A stretch of DNA of 64,000 nucleotides from JAJDTQ01 sp963422385. GTDB lineage: Bacteria; Desulfobacterota; Binatia; UBA9968; JAJDTQ01. The first letter of the stretch is position 1. Each line of letters opens with the position of its first letter. The notes beneath the pieces are model-generated. The model did no database searches. It was given only the letters and a program-made list of their open reading frames with translations, and was not told the origin of the DNA. This document shows positions 1 to 12,695 of the stretch, in pieces. A program made the position numbers and the translations under genes. The stretch covers positions 2,232,001-2,296,000 of the forward strand of contig OY729432.1 in the NCBI GenBank assembly GCA_963422385.1. The letters run 5' to 3'.

Positions 1-593
1 AGAAACGGGCACTCAGGGGTGCGATTATAGCGAAAAGAGAATCTCTTTCGTCCACCTTGGTTCGTGCTTGGGGAGCGGCGATTCAGCGCCTCGTACTCGC
101 ACTCCCCGCTTACCGGGCAGCGGAAGCCATTGCGCTTTACAGTCCGGTGCAGAACGAAGTCGAGACATCGGTAATAAGCCGCGACGCTCTGTCGACGGGA
201 AAGCGGCTGTACTACCCGAAAGTTGCCGGCGGTCGTTCACGGATCTTTCAGGTTTGGTCAGAGGCCGAACTCGTCCCCGGCCGACACGGGATTCGCGAAC
301 CCGTGGAGGGTCAACCGTTGCCTCATCGCGGCGATGTCGGACTTGTGGTGTTTGTTCCGGGTTTGGCTTTCGATCGCCAGGGGAACCGCTTGGGTCGCGG
401 GACGGGCTGGTACGACTGTTTCCTGGCCGGTTTGGATGCTCGTGTGCCAAGGATCGCTTTGGCGTACGAGTTCCAGTTGCTGGAGGAAGTGCCCGTGGAA
501 CGGGGGGATCTGCCGGTCCACACGGTCGTGACGGAGAAAAGGGTCATCGCGTGCGGTGCTGCGGAGGATCGCGTGGATGTGCCTGGTGAATAG
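1..593 (+). CDS. 5-formyltetrahydrofolate cyclo-ligase (5' end cut by window edge)
   Basis: ATP-dependent conversion of 5-formyl-THF to 5,10-methenyl-THF in cytosolic folate metabolism. The reading frame is open from base 3 to the stop at 593 and reads KRALRGAIIAKRESLS before the first possible TTG at 57. That basic stretch is the usual N-terminus of the family, so the gene probably starts just outside the window and only a few residues are missing. Counting from the TTG at 57, the family signatures PGLAFD (101-106) and GRGTGWYD (113-120, nucleotide/substrate loop) are visible. It lies 40 nt upstream of rny, in the same direction. Family assignment is secure; the start is not in the window. 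Confidence 0.9.
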   Translation, partial: KRALRGAIIAKRESLSSTLVRAWGAAIQRLVLALPAYRAAEAIALYSPVQNEVETSVISRDALSTGKRLYYPKVAGGRSRIFQVWSEAELVPGRHGIREPVEGQPLPHRGDVGLVVFVPGLAFDRQGNRLGRGTGWYDCFLAGLDARVPRIALAYEFQLLEEVPVERGDLPVHTVVTEKRVIACGAAEDRVDVPGE

Positions 594-633
594 CCTATCC
601 TATCGTTCCCATGCTTCCGGGAGGTAGCTTGTT

Positions 634-2196
634 TTGGTTACATGGTCTTCTTTGATTTTGGGTCTCGTCCTGGGTTGCTTGCTGACTGTTGTCGTACTCC
701 TGATCCGAAGGAAACAGCGCCACCTCCAAAGGGAGCTCGATCGGAACACCGCCGGGCGTATCGTGGAAGAGGCGCGAAGGGAGGCCGATACGATCCGCAA
801 GGAGGCGGAGATAGAGGCCAAGGATGGGATCCTGCAGGCGCGCTCCGAGTTCGAGAACGATATCAGGGAGACTCGAAGGGACCTCCACTCGCTGGAGAAG
901 CGGTTGCTGGCCAGAGAGGAGATTCTGGACAAACGTCTCGAAAGCCTGGAGAACCGGGAGACCGGCCTTTCCAATCGGGAAGGAGCCATCGAACGGAAAG
1001 AGCAGGCGCTCGACGAGAAGGGGGCGGAGTCCCAGCGTCTTGTTGACGAGGCCAAGCGAAAGCTCGAGATCGTCGCCGGTATCAGCCGTGAGGAGGCGAA
1101 GAAGAGCTTGATGGAGGATCTGCTCGAGGAGGCGAGGTACGATTCGGCCAGGCGCATCCGGCTCATGGAGGAGCAGGCAAAGGCGGATGCGGACCGTGAG
1201 GCCAAGAAGATGATCGCTCTGGCCATTGCGCGATTGGCCGGGGACTTCGTCACGGAGCGGACGGTTTCAGTAGTGTCCCTTCCCAACGATGAGATGAAGG
1301 GTCGAATCATCGGCCGTGAGGGGCGCAACATCCGGGCCTTGGAGGCGGCCACCGGTATCGACCTGATCGTCGACGACACACCGGAATCCGTGATCATCTC
1401 GGGTCACAACCCTATCCGCCGCGAAATCGCCCGCCTGTCCCTGGAGACGCTCATCTCCGACGGCCGCATTCATCCCGGCCGAATCGAGGAGGTGGTTCGT
1501 CGATCCGAAAGGGAGATGGACGAGGTCATAAAGGAGGCCGGACAGAAGGCGGTTTTCGATGTCGGCGTCCATGGCATTCATCCCGAGTTGGTCAAGCTCC
1601 TGGGGAGGCTGAAGTTCCGTTACAGCTATGCTCAGAACGTCCTGCTGCATTCCATCGAGATGGCGTTCATCTGCGGTTCGATGGCGGCCGAGCTTGGCCT
1701 CAACGAGAAACAGGCTCGGCGGGCGGCGTTGCTTCACGACATCGGGAAGGCCGTGGACCATGAGGTCGAAGGCTCGCACGCCATCATCGGCGGCGAGTTG
1801 GCGAGGAAATACGGGGAGTCGCCCAAGATCGTCAATGCGATTGCTGCCCATCACGAAGAAGTCAGGGCGGAAACCATACTGGCGCCGTTGGTGGATGCCG
1901 CCGATGCCCTTTCAGGCGCTCGTCCCGGGGCGCGTCGCGAAATGATCGAGACGTACGTCCGGCGGCTCGAGGAGTTGGAGCGGATCAGCAACTCCTTCAA
2001 GGGAGTGGAAAAGTCCTATGCCGTGCAGGCCGGACGGGAGCTCAGGATCATCGTTCAGGCGGCTCGGGTCTCCGATGACGAGGCTGCATCCATGGCGCGG
2101 GCCGTGGCGAAAAAGGTAGAGAATGAGATGGCCTACCCAGGCCAGATCAAGGTCACGGTCATCCGGGAAACCCGAGCTGTAGAGTATGCGCACTAA
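634..2196 (+). CDS. rny: Ribonuclease Y
   Basis: Membrane-anchored endoribonuclease that initiates mRNA decay. The 520-residue protein has one N-terminal membrane segment (about 4-22), a long charged coiled coil (about 25-200), a KH RNA-binding domain with the GREG loop at 227-230, and an HD metallophosphohydrolase domain with the HD pair at 368-369, followed by a helical C-terminus. Order and length are typical for RNase Y. The start is TTG, chosen because GGGAGG (619-624) sits about 9 nt before it and the membrane segment follows directly. Its stop is followed at once by tyrS. Confidence 0.96.
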   Translation: MVTWSSLILGLVLGCLLTVVVLLIRRKQRHLQRELDRNTAGRIVEEARREADTIRKEAEIEAKDGILQARSEFENDIRETRRDLHSLEKRLLAREEILDKRLESLENRETGLSNREGAIERKEQALDEKGAESQRLVDEAKRKLEIVAGISREEAKKSLMEDLLEEARYDSARRIRLMEEQAKADADREAKKMIALAIARLAGDFVTERTVSVVSLPNDEMKGRIIGREGRNIRALEAATGIDLIVDDTPESVIISGHNPIRREIARLSLETLISDGRIHPGRIEEVVRRSEREMDEVIKEAGQKAVFDVGVHGIHPELVKLLGRLKFRYSYAQNVLLHSIEMAFICGSMAAELGLNEKQARRAALLHDIGKAVDHEVEGSHAIIGGELARKYGESPKIVNAIAAHHEEVRAETILAPLVDAADALSGARPGARREMIETYVRRLEELERISNSFKGVEKSYAVQAGRELRIIVQAARVSDDEAASMARAVAKKVENEMAYPGQIKVTVIRETRAVEYAH

Positions 2197-2217
2197 GTGG
2201 GCAGAGTTGGGTTTGCC

Positions 2218-3414
2218 ATGATGAGCATGAGCCCTCAAGAGCAGTTGAGGCAACTGAAGCGCGGAGCGGTGGAGATCATCTCCGAGGAAGAGCTCCTGAA
2301 GAAGATCGAGAGAAGGAGTCCACTACGGGTCAAGGCCGGATTTGATCCCACGGCGCCGGATTTGCACCTGGGTCACACGGTGCTGATTCAGAAGATGAGG
2401 CAGTTTCAGGAGTTGGGGCACCAGGTGATCTTTCTCGTCGGTGATTTCACCGGGATGATCGGCGATCCGTCAGGGAAATCGGAAACGCGCAAGCAGCTCA
2501 GTCGGGACGAAGTCCTGCAGAACGCCGTCACCTACAAGGAGCAGATCTTCAAGATACTGGACCCGGTGGCGACCGTGGTGGAGTTCAACAGCCGGTGGAT
2601 GGAACAGTTGGGTGCAGCCGACCTGCTGGAGTTGAGCGGGAAATACACGGTGGCCCGGATGTTGGAGCGGGACGACTTCAGGAAGCGTTATCACGCTCAG
2701 GAAGCCATCGGCATTCACGAGTTCATGTACCCGCTGATTCAGGGCCATGACTCGGTTGTGCTCGAAGCCGATGTCGAGTTGGGGGGGACGGATCAGAAGT
2801 TCAACCTGCTGGTCGGACGCGAGTTGCAGCGAGAGGCCGGATTGGAGCCTCAGGTGGTCTGCATGATGCCGCTGCTGGAGGGTACGGACGGTGTCCAGAA
2901 GATGAGCAAGAGCTTGGACAATCATATTGGCATAGCCTCGCCCCCCGAGGAGATGTACGGCAGGGCGATGTCCATCTCCGATGAGCTGATGTGGCGGTAC
3001 TACGAGCTCCTCAGCGGCCGGGACCTGGACGAGATCAACCTTGAGAAAGCCTCGGTGAGCGCGGGTTCATTGCACCCCATGGAGGTCAAAAAGGCCCTTG
3101 CCGCAGAGATTGTGGAGCGTTTTCATGGGCGGGATGCCGCAGAGTCGGCGCAGGAGTATTTCGAGACGCGGCATCAACGAAGGACCATCCCCCAGGACAT
3201 CCGCAAGAGCTTCTCGCCCCCGGACACGATCCGGGTCTGCCAATTGCTGTTGGATCTCGAATTCGCGCGCTCGAAGAGCGACGCCCGGCGGTTGGTGGCA
3301 CAGCGGGCCGTGCGGGTGGACGGCGCGGTCGTGAACGATCCCAACTTCGAGTTTCATCGGGATATCCATCGCGTGGTCGAGGTCGGGAAAAACCGTATCG
3401 CGCAGGTGAAGTAG
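2218..3414 (+). CDS. tyrS: Tyrosyl-tRNA synthetase
   Basis: Class I aminoacyl-tRNA synthetase charging tRNA-Tyr. With the ATG at 2218 the protein is 398 residues. It has the HIGH-type motif HLGH at 50-53, the KMSKS loop at 228-232, and a C-terminal S4 RNA-binding domain (about 335-398). The length and the N-terminal sequence match the approximately 400-residue TyrZ-like bacterial group. An in-frame GTG at 2197, directly after the rny stop, and ATGs at 2221 and 2227 are alternative starts; homologues usually begin near MSPQEQL (2227). It is the last gene before the rRNA promoter region. Confidence 0.96.
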   Translation: MMSMSPQEQLRQLKRGAVEIISEEELLKKIERRSPLRVKAGFDPTAPDLHLGHTVLIQKMRQFQELGHQVIFLVGDFTGMIGDPSGKSETRKQLSRDEVLQNAVTYKEQIFKILDPVATVVEFNSRWMEQLGAADLLELSGKYTVARMLERDDFRKRYHAQEAIGIHEFMYPLIQGHDSVVLEADVELGGTDQKFNLLVGRELQREAGLEPQVVCMMPLLEGTDGVQKMSKSLDNHIGIASPPEEMYGRAMSISDELMWRYYELLSGRDLDEINLEKASVSAGSLHPMEVKKALAAEIVERFHGRDAAESAQEYFETRHQRRTIPQDIRKSFSPPDTIRVCQLLLDLEFARSKSDARRLVAQRAVRVDGAVVNDPNFEFHRDIHRVVEVGKNRIAQVK

Positions 3415-3436
3415 CCAAAAACTTTTCTAGCGGCTG

Positions 3437-3465
3437 TTGACACCATCCGCTCTTTGCGTTACATC
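3437..3465 (+). promoter_or_regulatory. Candidate rRNA operon promoter
   Basis: A perfect -35 hexamer TTGACA (3437-3442) is followed after 17 nt by a weak -10-like TACATC (3460-3465). It lies between tyrS and the 16S leader, about 150 nt before the mature 16S end, where an rRNA promoter is expected. The -10 match is poor, so the exact promoter is uncertain. Confidence 0.45.
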
Positions 3466-3494
3466 TTGTCTTCTGCCGTTGGGCAGGGACGATT

Positions 3495-3520
3495 CGGTCT
3501 TTGAAAACTAAATAGTAGCG
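3495..3520 (+). promoter_or_regulatory. 16S leader: boxA-like site and 5' arm of the processing stem
   Basis: GGTCTTTGAAAACT (3497-3510) resembles the boxA antitermination element of rRNA leaders. The 26 nt at 3495-3520 are complementary to 5278-5303 with a single mismatch, forming the long stem that brackets precursor 16S rRNA for RNase III-type processing. The 3' arm lies after the 16S gene and before tRNA-Ile. Confidence 0.7.
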
Positions 3521-3616
3521 TTGCCCCAGATGATGGGGCAGAAAAGGTTCAGGGCTCTCACTTTGTCAGCGCTGTGCTGTTCTTTCTTGTAAAGAGCCGC
3601 CTCAAGCGGCAAAGTT

Positions 3617-5183
<1,567 letters not shown>

Positions 5184-5277
5184 TCTCACCATCGAAAGGT
5201 GGGAGATATCCAGGTCAATCCATGGCCTTCATTGGAGGCCGTGGTTCCAAGTGCAGCGACGATCGTGTACCCTGAAC

Positions 5278-5303
5278 CGCTACTATTTAGTTTTGAAAGA
5301 CCG
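5278..5303 (+). other. 3' arm of the 16S processing stem
   Basis: These 26 nt pair with 3495-3520 (one mismatch), closing a stem around pre-16S rRNA. The position, about 100 nt after the mature 3' end and 75 nt before tRNA-Ile, is normal for bacterial rRNA operons. Confidence 0.75.
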
Positions 5304-5377
5304 AGGCTGATTCGGCCGGTTGCGAGGACCGCGTGGCCAAGTCGGAACTGAGCGCTCGCTGGGGTTGATGAACGGAG

Positions 5378-5454
<77 letters not shown>

Positions 5455-5487
5455 AAAAGGTTTGCCGAAAGGCGACGGGCGACGAAA

Positions 5488-5563
5488 GGGGCTGTAGCTC
5501 AGTTGGGAGAGCGCCGGTTTTGCACGCCGGAGGTCGTCGGTTCGAACCCGATCAGCTCCACCA
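5488..5563 (+). tRNA. tRNA-Ala (TGC)
   Basis: 76-nt tRNA in the spacer 33 nt after tRNA-Ile. The acceptor stem GGGGCTG (5488-5494) pairs with CAGCTCC (5553-5559, one G-T pair), followed by ACCA. The anticodon loop TTTGCAC has anticodon TGC, and the T loop is TTCGAAC. Ile-Ala is the classic spacer pair. Confidence 0.96.
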
Positions 5564-5670
5564 ATCACGAAGCAGTCGTGTACTGAGTAGCCTGGAACCA
5601 CGAGAGAAAGGTTCTTGGCTAGTCACTATCCGGACTGGGAAGTGGCCACCCGGGCAGTTGCCCGCGTGAG

Positions 5671-5683
5671 TGTTCTTTGACAA
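5671..5683 (+). promoter_or_regulatory. boxA-like antitermination site before 23S
   Basis: TGTTCTTTGACAA closely resembles the rRNA boxA consensus TGCTCTTTAACA and sits about 60 nt before the 23S gene, where a second boxA is usual. Confidence 0.6.
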
Positions 5684-5733
5684 CTGAAGACAGATAAAAA
5701 CTGCAATTTTGCTAGAGTAGCAGTGGCGAATAT

Positions 5734-8748
<3,015 letters not shown>

Positions 8749-8847
8749 TATTCACCAATGCTACTCTGCAGTTTTTATCTTCTTCAGTTTGTTTCTTTTC
8801 AGGTTTTGACGGAAAAGCACCGCGTCCTCACAGGACTCGGTTCAGGA

Positions 8848-8967
8848 TTTCTCGGTGGCGATAGCGGAGGTGTCACACCCGTTCCCATCCCGAACACGGT
8901 CGTTAAGCCCTCTGGCGCCGATGGTACTATGGGGTCCCCTCATGGGAGAGTAGGAAGCTGCCGGGAT
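8848..8967 (+). rRNA. rrf: 5S ribosomal RNA
   Basis: About 119 nt, following 23S by roughly 100 nt. It contains the conserved CCGAACACGG-type loop (CCCGAACACGG near 8897) and GCGCCGATGGTA-like loop E region (GGCGCCGATGGTACT). The terminal stem is formed by TCTCGGTGGC and GCTGCCGGGA. End points are estimated from that stem. Confidence 0.93.
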
Positions 8968-8972
8968 TTTTC

Positions 8973-9007
8973 AAAGGCCCGATCTTTCGAGATCGGGCCT
9001 TTTTTTC
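8973..9007 (+). terminator. Intrinsic terminator of the rRNA operon
   Basis: A 13-bp stem AAAGGCCCGATCT / AGATCGGGCCTTT with a TTCG tetraloop (8986-8989) is followed by a run of T (8998-9006). This is a strong factor-independent terminator 6 nt after the 5S gene. Confidence 0.95.
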
Positions 9008-9061
9008 GCCTGATTCCGGGCCTGATTCACCCATTCCTTGATTGTTGCGTGTGTTCGAGTG

Positions 9062-9971
9062 ATGATGAATCACATGACCACTGTGAATCAGGCGGTGAAG
9101 CTGATACTGGAGACGGTATCGTCGCTACCCTCCGAGAAGGCGACGCTTTCCGACAGTCTGGGGCGCGTGCTCTGTGAGGACATCCGCTCGAGACGGAATG
9201 TTCCCTTGTTCGCCAACTCGGCCATGGACGGATTCGCGGTCCGCTGGAGTGATCTGGTCGGCGCCTCGTCAGCCACGCCGGTATCCCTTCGGGTACGAGG
9301 GGGACAGGCCGGTGCGCGGAAAGGTCGTCAACAGCAACGGCTATACCTTGTCTTCCGCGGTTCGGGAGATCGGCGCCGTCGCCAAATCTTTCGGGATCGT
9401 GCGCGACAGCCGTAACCAACTCGCGGCGACCTTCAGGAAAGCGCTGGCTTGCGACGCGTTGATCACGTCGGGCGGCGTTTCGGTGGGCGACTACGACTAC
9501 GTGAAGGACGCTCTCGAGGACGCCGGCGTGCGCATGAGCTTCTGGAAGGTCGCCCAGCGGCCCGGCCATCCCATGGCTTTCGGCCGGAAGTGCCCGAAAC
9601 CGGTATTCGGGCTTCCCGGCAATCCGGTTTCGTCACTGGTTTCCTTCATCCTCTACGTCCGGCCCGCCTTGCTCAAGATGATGGGCCACGAGAGCCTCTT
9701 CATGCCGGTGGTGCGCGCGAAGATGGCTCATGACATGAATACGGCCCCGGGGCTCAAGGAGTTCATACGGTGCCGCCTGGAGGAGGCGAATGGCCGGCTC
9801 CTCGCGTCGAGCACCGGGCCCCAGAGCTCGGGGGTGCTGCGCTCCCCGTCGTTGGCGCAGGGGCTCATCGTGGCGCGCGAGGACCAGACGGTGCTCCGTA
9901 AGGGAAGGTATGCCCCGGCGATTCTGCTCGATCACCGCAGGCGTTGGCTGCAAAAGGAGATGGGGTTCTGA
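9062..9971 (+). pseudogene. moeA: moeA with internal deletion and frame change (molybdopterin molybdenumtransferase)
   Basis: MoeA inserts molybdate into adenylated molybdopterin. The N-terminal part (frame from 9062, MTTVNQAVKL to about 9296) shows the typical start and AMDGFAV. After about 9297 the homology continues in another frame, from DRPVRGKVVNSNGY through the core ITSGGVSVGDYDY and FGLPGNPVSS to the stop at 9971. A normal MoeA has roughly 400 residues. Here the whole domain II stretch (EAVRIMTGAPLPEGAD-like motif and the STGDEL-type motif) between the two parts is absent, about 130-150 residues. I infer a deletion not divisible by three, or an assembly error at the join. The gene overlaps ispF. 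Confidence 0.8.
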
Positions 9972-10453
9972 GCGCTGGTTACAGGGTCGGCCAAGGCTTC
10001 GATATCCACCGCCTGGTTCCCGATCGAAAGCTGATTCTCGGCGGTGTCCAGATACCGCATGAAACGGGTTTATCCGGTCATTCCGACGCGGATGTGCTGC
10101 TCCACGCCCTGATGAATGCTCTGCTGGGCGCCGTGGGGAAGGGCGACATCGGAACCCATTTCCCGGACATGGATCCGAGATTCAAGGGGGTTTCGAGCGC
10201 AAGACTCCTCGGCCACGTTCTCCATCTCACGCGGGAGGCCGGTTTCGGCATCGTCAACGCTGACATGACCGTCATCGCCCAGCGTCCCCGCCTGACGCCC
10301 CACTTCGGCGCCATCAGGGCCCGTCTGGCGGATCTCATGGAAGTGCCCGCGGAGACCGTCAACCTGAAGGCAGGCACCATGGAAGGCCTTGGGTCCATCG
10401 GCGAGGGAAAGGCCATGGCTGCCATGGCGGTGGTGTTGCTGCACGGGCATTAG
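9944..10453 (+). CDS. ispF: 2-C-methyl-D-erythritol 2,4-cyclodiphosphate synthase
   Basis: MEP-pathway enzyme forming the cyclic diphosphate precursor of isoprenoids, a homotrimer with a zinc site. From the TTG at 9944 the protein is 169 residues. The metal ligands sit in GFDIHRL (D20, H22), the HSDAD motif is at 46-50, and GDIGTHFPDMDP follows; AGTMEGLGSIGEG at the end is the usual C-terminal signature. The true start may be the CTG at 9968, which overlaps the moeA stop and has AAAGGAGAT 7 nt upstream; it would give a start at SAGYRVGQGF, nearer to homologues. Translation looks coupled to moeA. Confidence 0.95.
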   Translation: MAAKGDGVLSAGYRVGQGFDIHRLVPDRKLILGGVQIPHETGLSGHSDADVLLHALMNALLGAVGKGDIGTHFPDMDPRFKGVSSARLLGHVLHLTREAGFGIVNADMTVIAQRPRLTPHFGAIRARLADLMEVPAETVNLKAGTMEGLGSIGEGKAMAAMAVVLLHGH

Positions 10454-10593
10454 CCCCCGGCGGTGGCTTGCTGTTGCCAACCCGAAGGCCGTTGCTTAAA
10501 ATCCGTTGACCGCCAAAGACCGAAATCCGCCCCGGCCGTAGCGTTCCGGGTTCGACATTGGCGTATGCTGGCGGCGTTCGTTAAGGAGGGATC

Positions 10594-12540
10594 ATGGCTG
10601 ACGACGCAATCGAAGTCTTGTTGGAAGAGGGAAGGACTTTTCCGCCGCCGGACGAATTCAAGCAATCCGGAAACCTGAACGACCCCGCGGTGTTCGAACG
10701 GGCCGACAAGGACCCGGAGGGGTTCTGGGCCGAGCATGCACGGGAGCTGGACTGGTTCAGGACCTGGGACAAGGTGCTCGAGTGGGACTGCCCCTGGGCC
10801 AAGTGGTTCATCGGAGGAAAGCTCAACGTCTCCTACAACTGCCTGGATCGGCACGTCAAGACGGCCCGCAAAAACAAGGCCGCCATCATCTGGGAGGGGG
10901 AACCCGGAGACGAACGGGTGCTGACCTACCGCGACGTCTGGCGCGAGGTGAACAAGTTCGCCAACGTGCTCAAGAAGCTGGGGGTCAAGAAGGGAGATCG
11001 CGTGGCCCTCTACTTGGGCATGGTGCCGGAGCTGTTGATCGCCATGCATGCGTGCAACCGCATCGGAGCCGTGCATAGCGTCGTGTTCGGAGGTTTCAGC
11101 TCCGAGTCCTTGCGTGATCGCATCAACGACGCCTCGGCCAAGGTACTGGTCACCGGCGATGGAGGTTACCGGCGCGGCGCCGTCATCCCCCTGAAGAAGA
11201 ACGCGGACGAGGCCGTTGCGGGCTCACCTTCCATCGAGAACGTGGTGGTGGTGCAGCGGGTCGGGAGCGAGTCCGGCGTCGCCATGAGGGAAGGCAGGGA
11301 TCACTGGTGGCACGAGCTGATGGTCGATGCACCGCTTTGGTGCGAGCCCGAGCACATGGACAGCGAGGACATGCTCTTCAGCCTCTACACCAGCGGCACC
11401 ACCGGCAAGCCCAAGGGCATCGTCCACACCACCGCCGGCTACCTGCTGGGCGTCCACCTCGCCAACAAATGGGTCTTCGACATGAAGGAGGACGACGTCT
11501 TCTGGTGCGCCGCCGACATCGGCTGGGTTACCGGCCATACGCATATTGTCTACGGACCCATGGCCAACGGCGTGACGCAGGTGATGTACGAGGGCTCGCC
11601 CGACTGGCCGGACAAGGATCGCTTGTGGCGTATGGTGGAGAAATATGGAGTGACCATCTTCCACACCGCGCCCACCGCAATCCGGACCTTCATGCGCTGG
11701 GGAACCGGGTTTCCGGCCGCCCACGACCTGAGCAGCCTGAGACTCCTGGGCTCCGTAGGGGAGCCCATCAATCCCGAGGCGTGGATGTGGTACCACGAGC
11801 ACATCGGGCACGAGAAATGCCCGATCATGGACACTTGGTGGCAAACGGAAACGGGACACCCGCTGATCACGCCGTTTCCGGGCGTGACCACTCTGAAACC
11901 GGCCTCGGCCACCAAGCCGTTCCCCGGCATCGAAGCGGACGTGGTGGACGAGCAGGGGAAGTCAGTGCCGCTGGGCGGTGGCGGTTACCTGGTCCTGAAG
12001 CGACCGTGGCCGGCCATGCTGCGCACCGTGTTCAACGATCCGGACCGGTACGTGGAAACCTACTGGAGCCGCTTCCCGGGCATGTATTTCGCCGGGGACG
12101 GCGCCAAGCGCGACAAGGACGGCTACTTCTGGCTCCTGGGCCGCGTGGATGACGTCATGAACGTCTCCGGGCACCGGCTCAGCACGATGGAGGTCGAAAG
12201 CGCATTGGTGGACCATCAGGCGGTGGCGGAGGCGGCGGTCATCGGCAAGCAGCATGAGGTGAAGGGGCAGGGCATCTGCGCGTTCGTGTCGCTCATAGCC
12301 GGGGTTGAGAATACACCGGAGCTGGTGGAGGAACTGCGCGCCCACGTGGCCAGGAAGATCGGCGCCATTGCCCGGCCCGACGAGCTGTACTACGCCGCCG
12401 AGCTGCCCAAGACCCGGAGCGGCAAGATCATGCGCCGGCTGCTGCGGGACATCGCCGACGGCAAGGCGATGGGCGATACCACCACCTTGGCCGATCCGAC
12501 GGTGGTGGCCAAGCTGAAGGAGCAGTACGAGGACGAGTGA
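10594..12540 (+). CDS. acsA: Acetyl-CoA synthetase (AMP-forming)
   Basis: Activates acetate to acetyl-CoA through acetyl-AMP in the cytosol. It is 648 residues, full length for Acs. The adenylate-forming P-loop TSGTTGKPKG is at 266-275, the motif DTWWQTETGHP follows in the middle region, and the C-terminal PKTRSGKIMRR carries the lysine (611) that is acetylated in family members. The start ATG has AAGGAGGG 6 nt upstream. It stands alone, 140 nt after ispF, and faces the minus-strand amidohydrolase gene across an inverted repeat. Confidence 0.97.
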   Translation: MADDAIEVLLEEGRTFPPPDEFKQSGNLNDPAVFERADKDPEGFWAEHARELDWFRTWDKVLEWDCPWAKWFIGGKLNVSYNCLDRHVKTARKNKAAIIWEGEPGDERVLTYRDVWREVNKFANVLKKLGVKKGDRVALYLGMVPELLIAMHACNRIGAVHSVVFGGFSSESLRDRINDASAKVLVTGDGGYRRGAVIPLKKNADEAVAGSPSIENVVVVQRVGSESGVAMREGRDHWWHELMVDAPLWCEPEHMDSEDMLFSLYTSGTTGKPKGIVHTTAGYLLGVHLANKWVFDMKEDDVFWCAADIGWVTGHTHIVYGPMANGVTQVMYEGSPDWPDKDRLWRMVEKYGVTIFHTAPTAIRTFMRWGTGFPAAHDLSSLRLLGSVGEPINPEAWMWYHEHIGHEKCPIMDTWWQTETGHPLITPFPGVTTLKPASATKPFPGIEADVVDEQGKSVPLGGGGYLVLKRPWPAMLRTVFNDPDRYVETYWSRFPGMYFAGDGAKRDKDGYFWLLGRVDDVMNVSGHRLSTMEVESALVDHQAVAEAAVIGKQHEVKGQGICAFVSLIAGVENTPELVEELRAHVARKIGAIARPDELYYAAELPKTRSGKIMRRLLRDIADGKAMGDTTTLADPTVVAKLKEQYEDE

Positions 12541-12550
12541 CCCAGGGGCT

Positions 12551-12683
12551 GAGATCGGCGAGGGCGGCGGCCCGGAAACCGGAAGACGGGTTCGGCCGTT
12601 TTGCGTCGCACGAATCCCGGCGTTGATCGGTGCCACGGCCGCCACCGTCAACGGATTTCCGGGCCGCCACCCTCGCCGATCTC
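12551..12683. repeat. 28-bp inverted repeat between convergent genes
   Basis: Arms 12551-12578 and 12656-12683 are complementary at 27 of 28 positions around a 77-nt loop. The element fills the space between acsA (plus) and the amidohydrolase (minus). It has no T tract, so it is either a bidirectional RNA-folding barrier or a repeat remnant. Confidence 0.75.
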
Positions 12684-12695
12684 AACCCGTACCCA

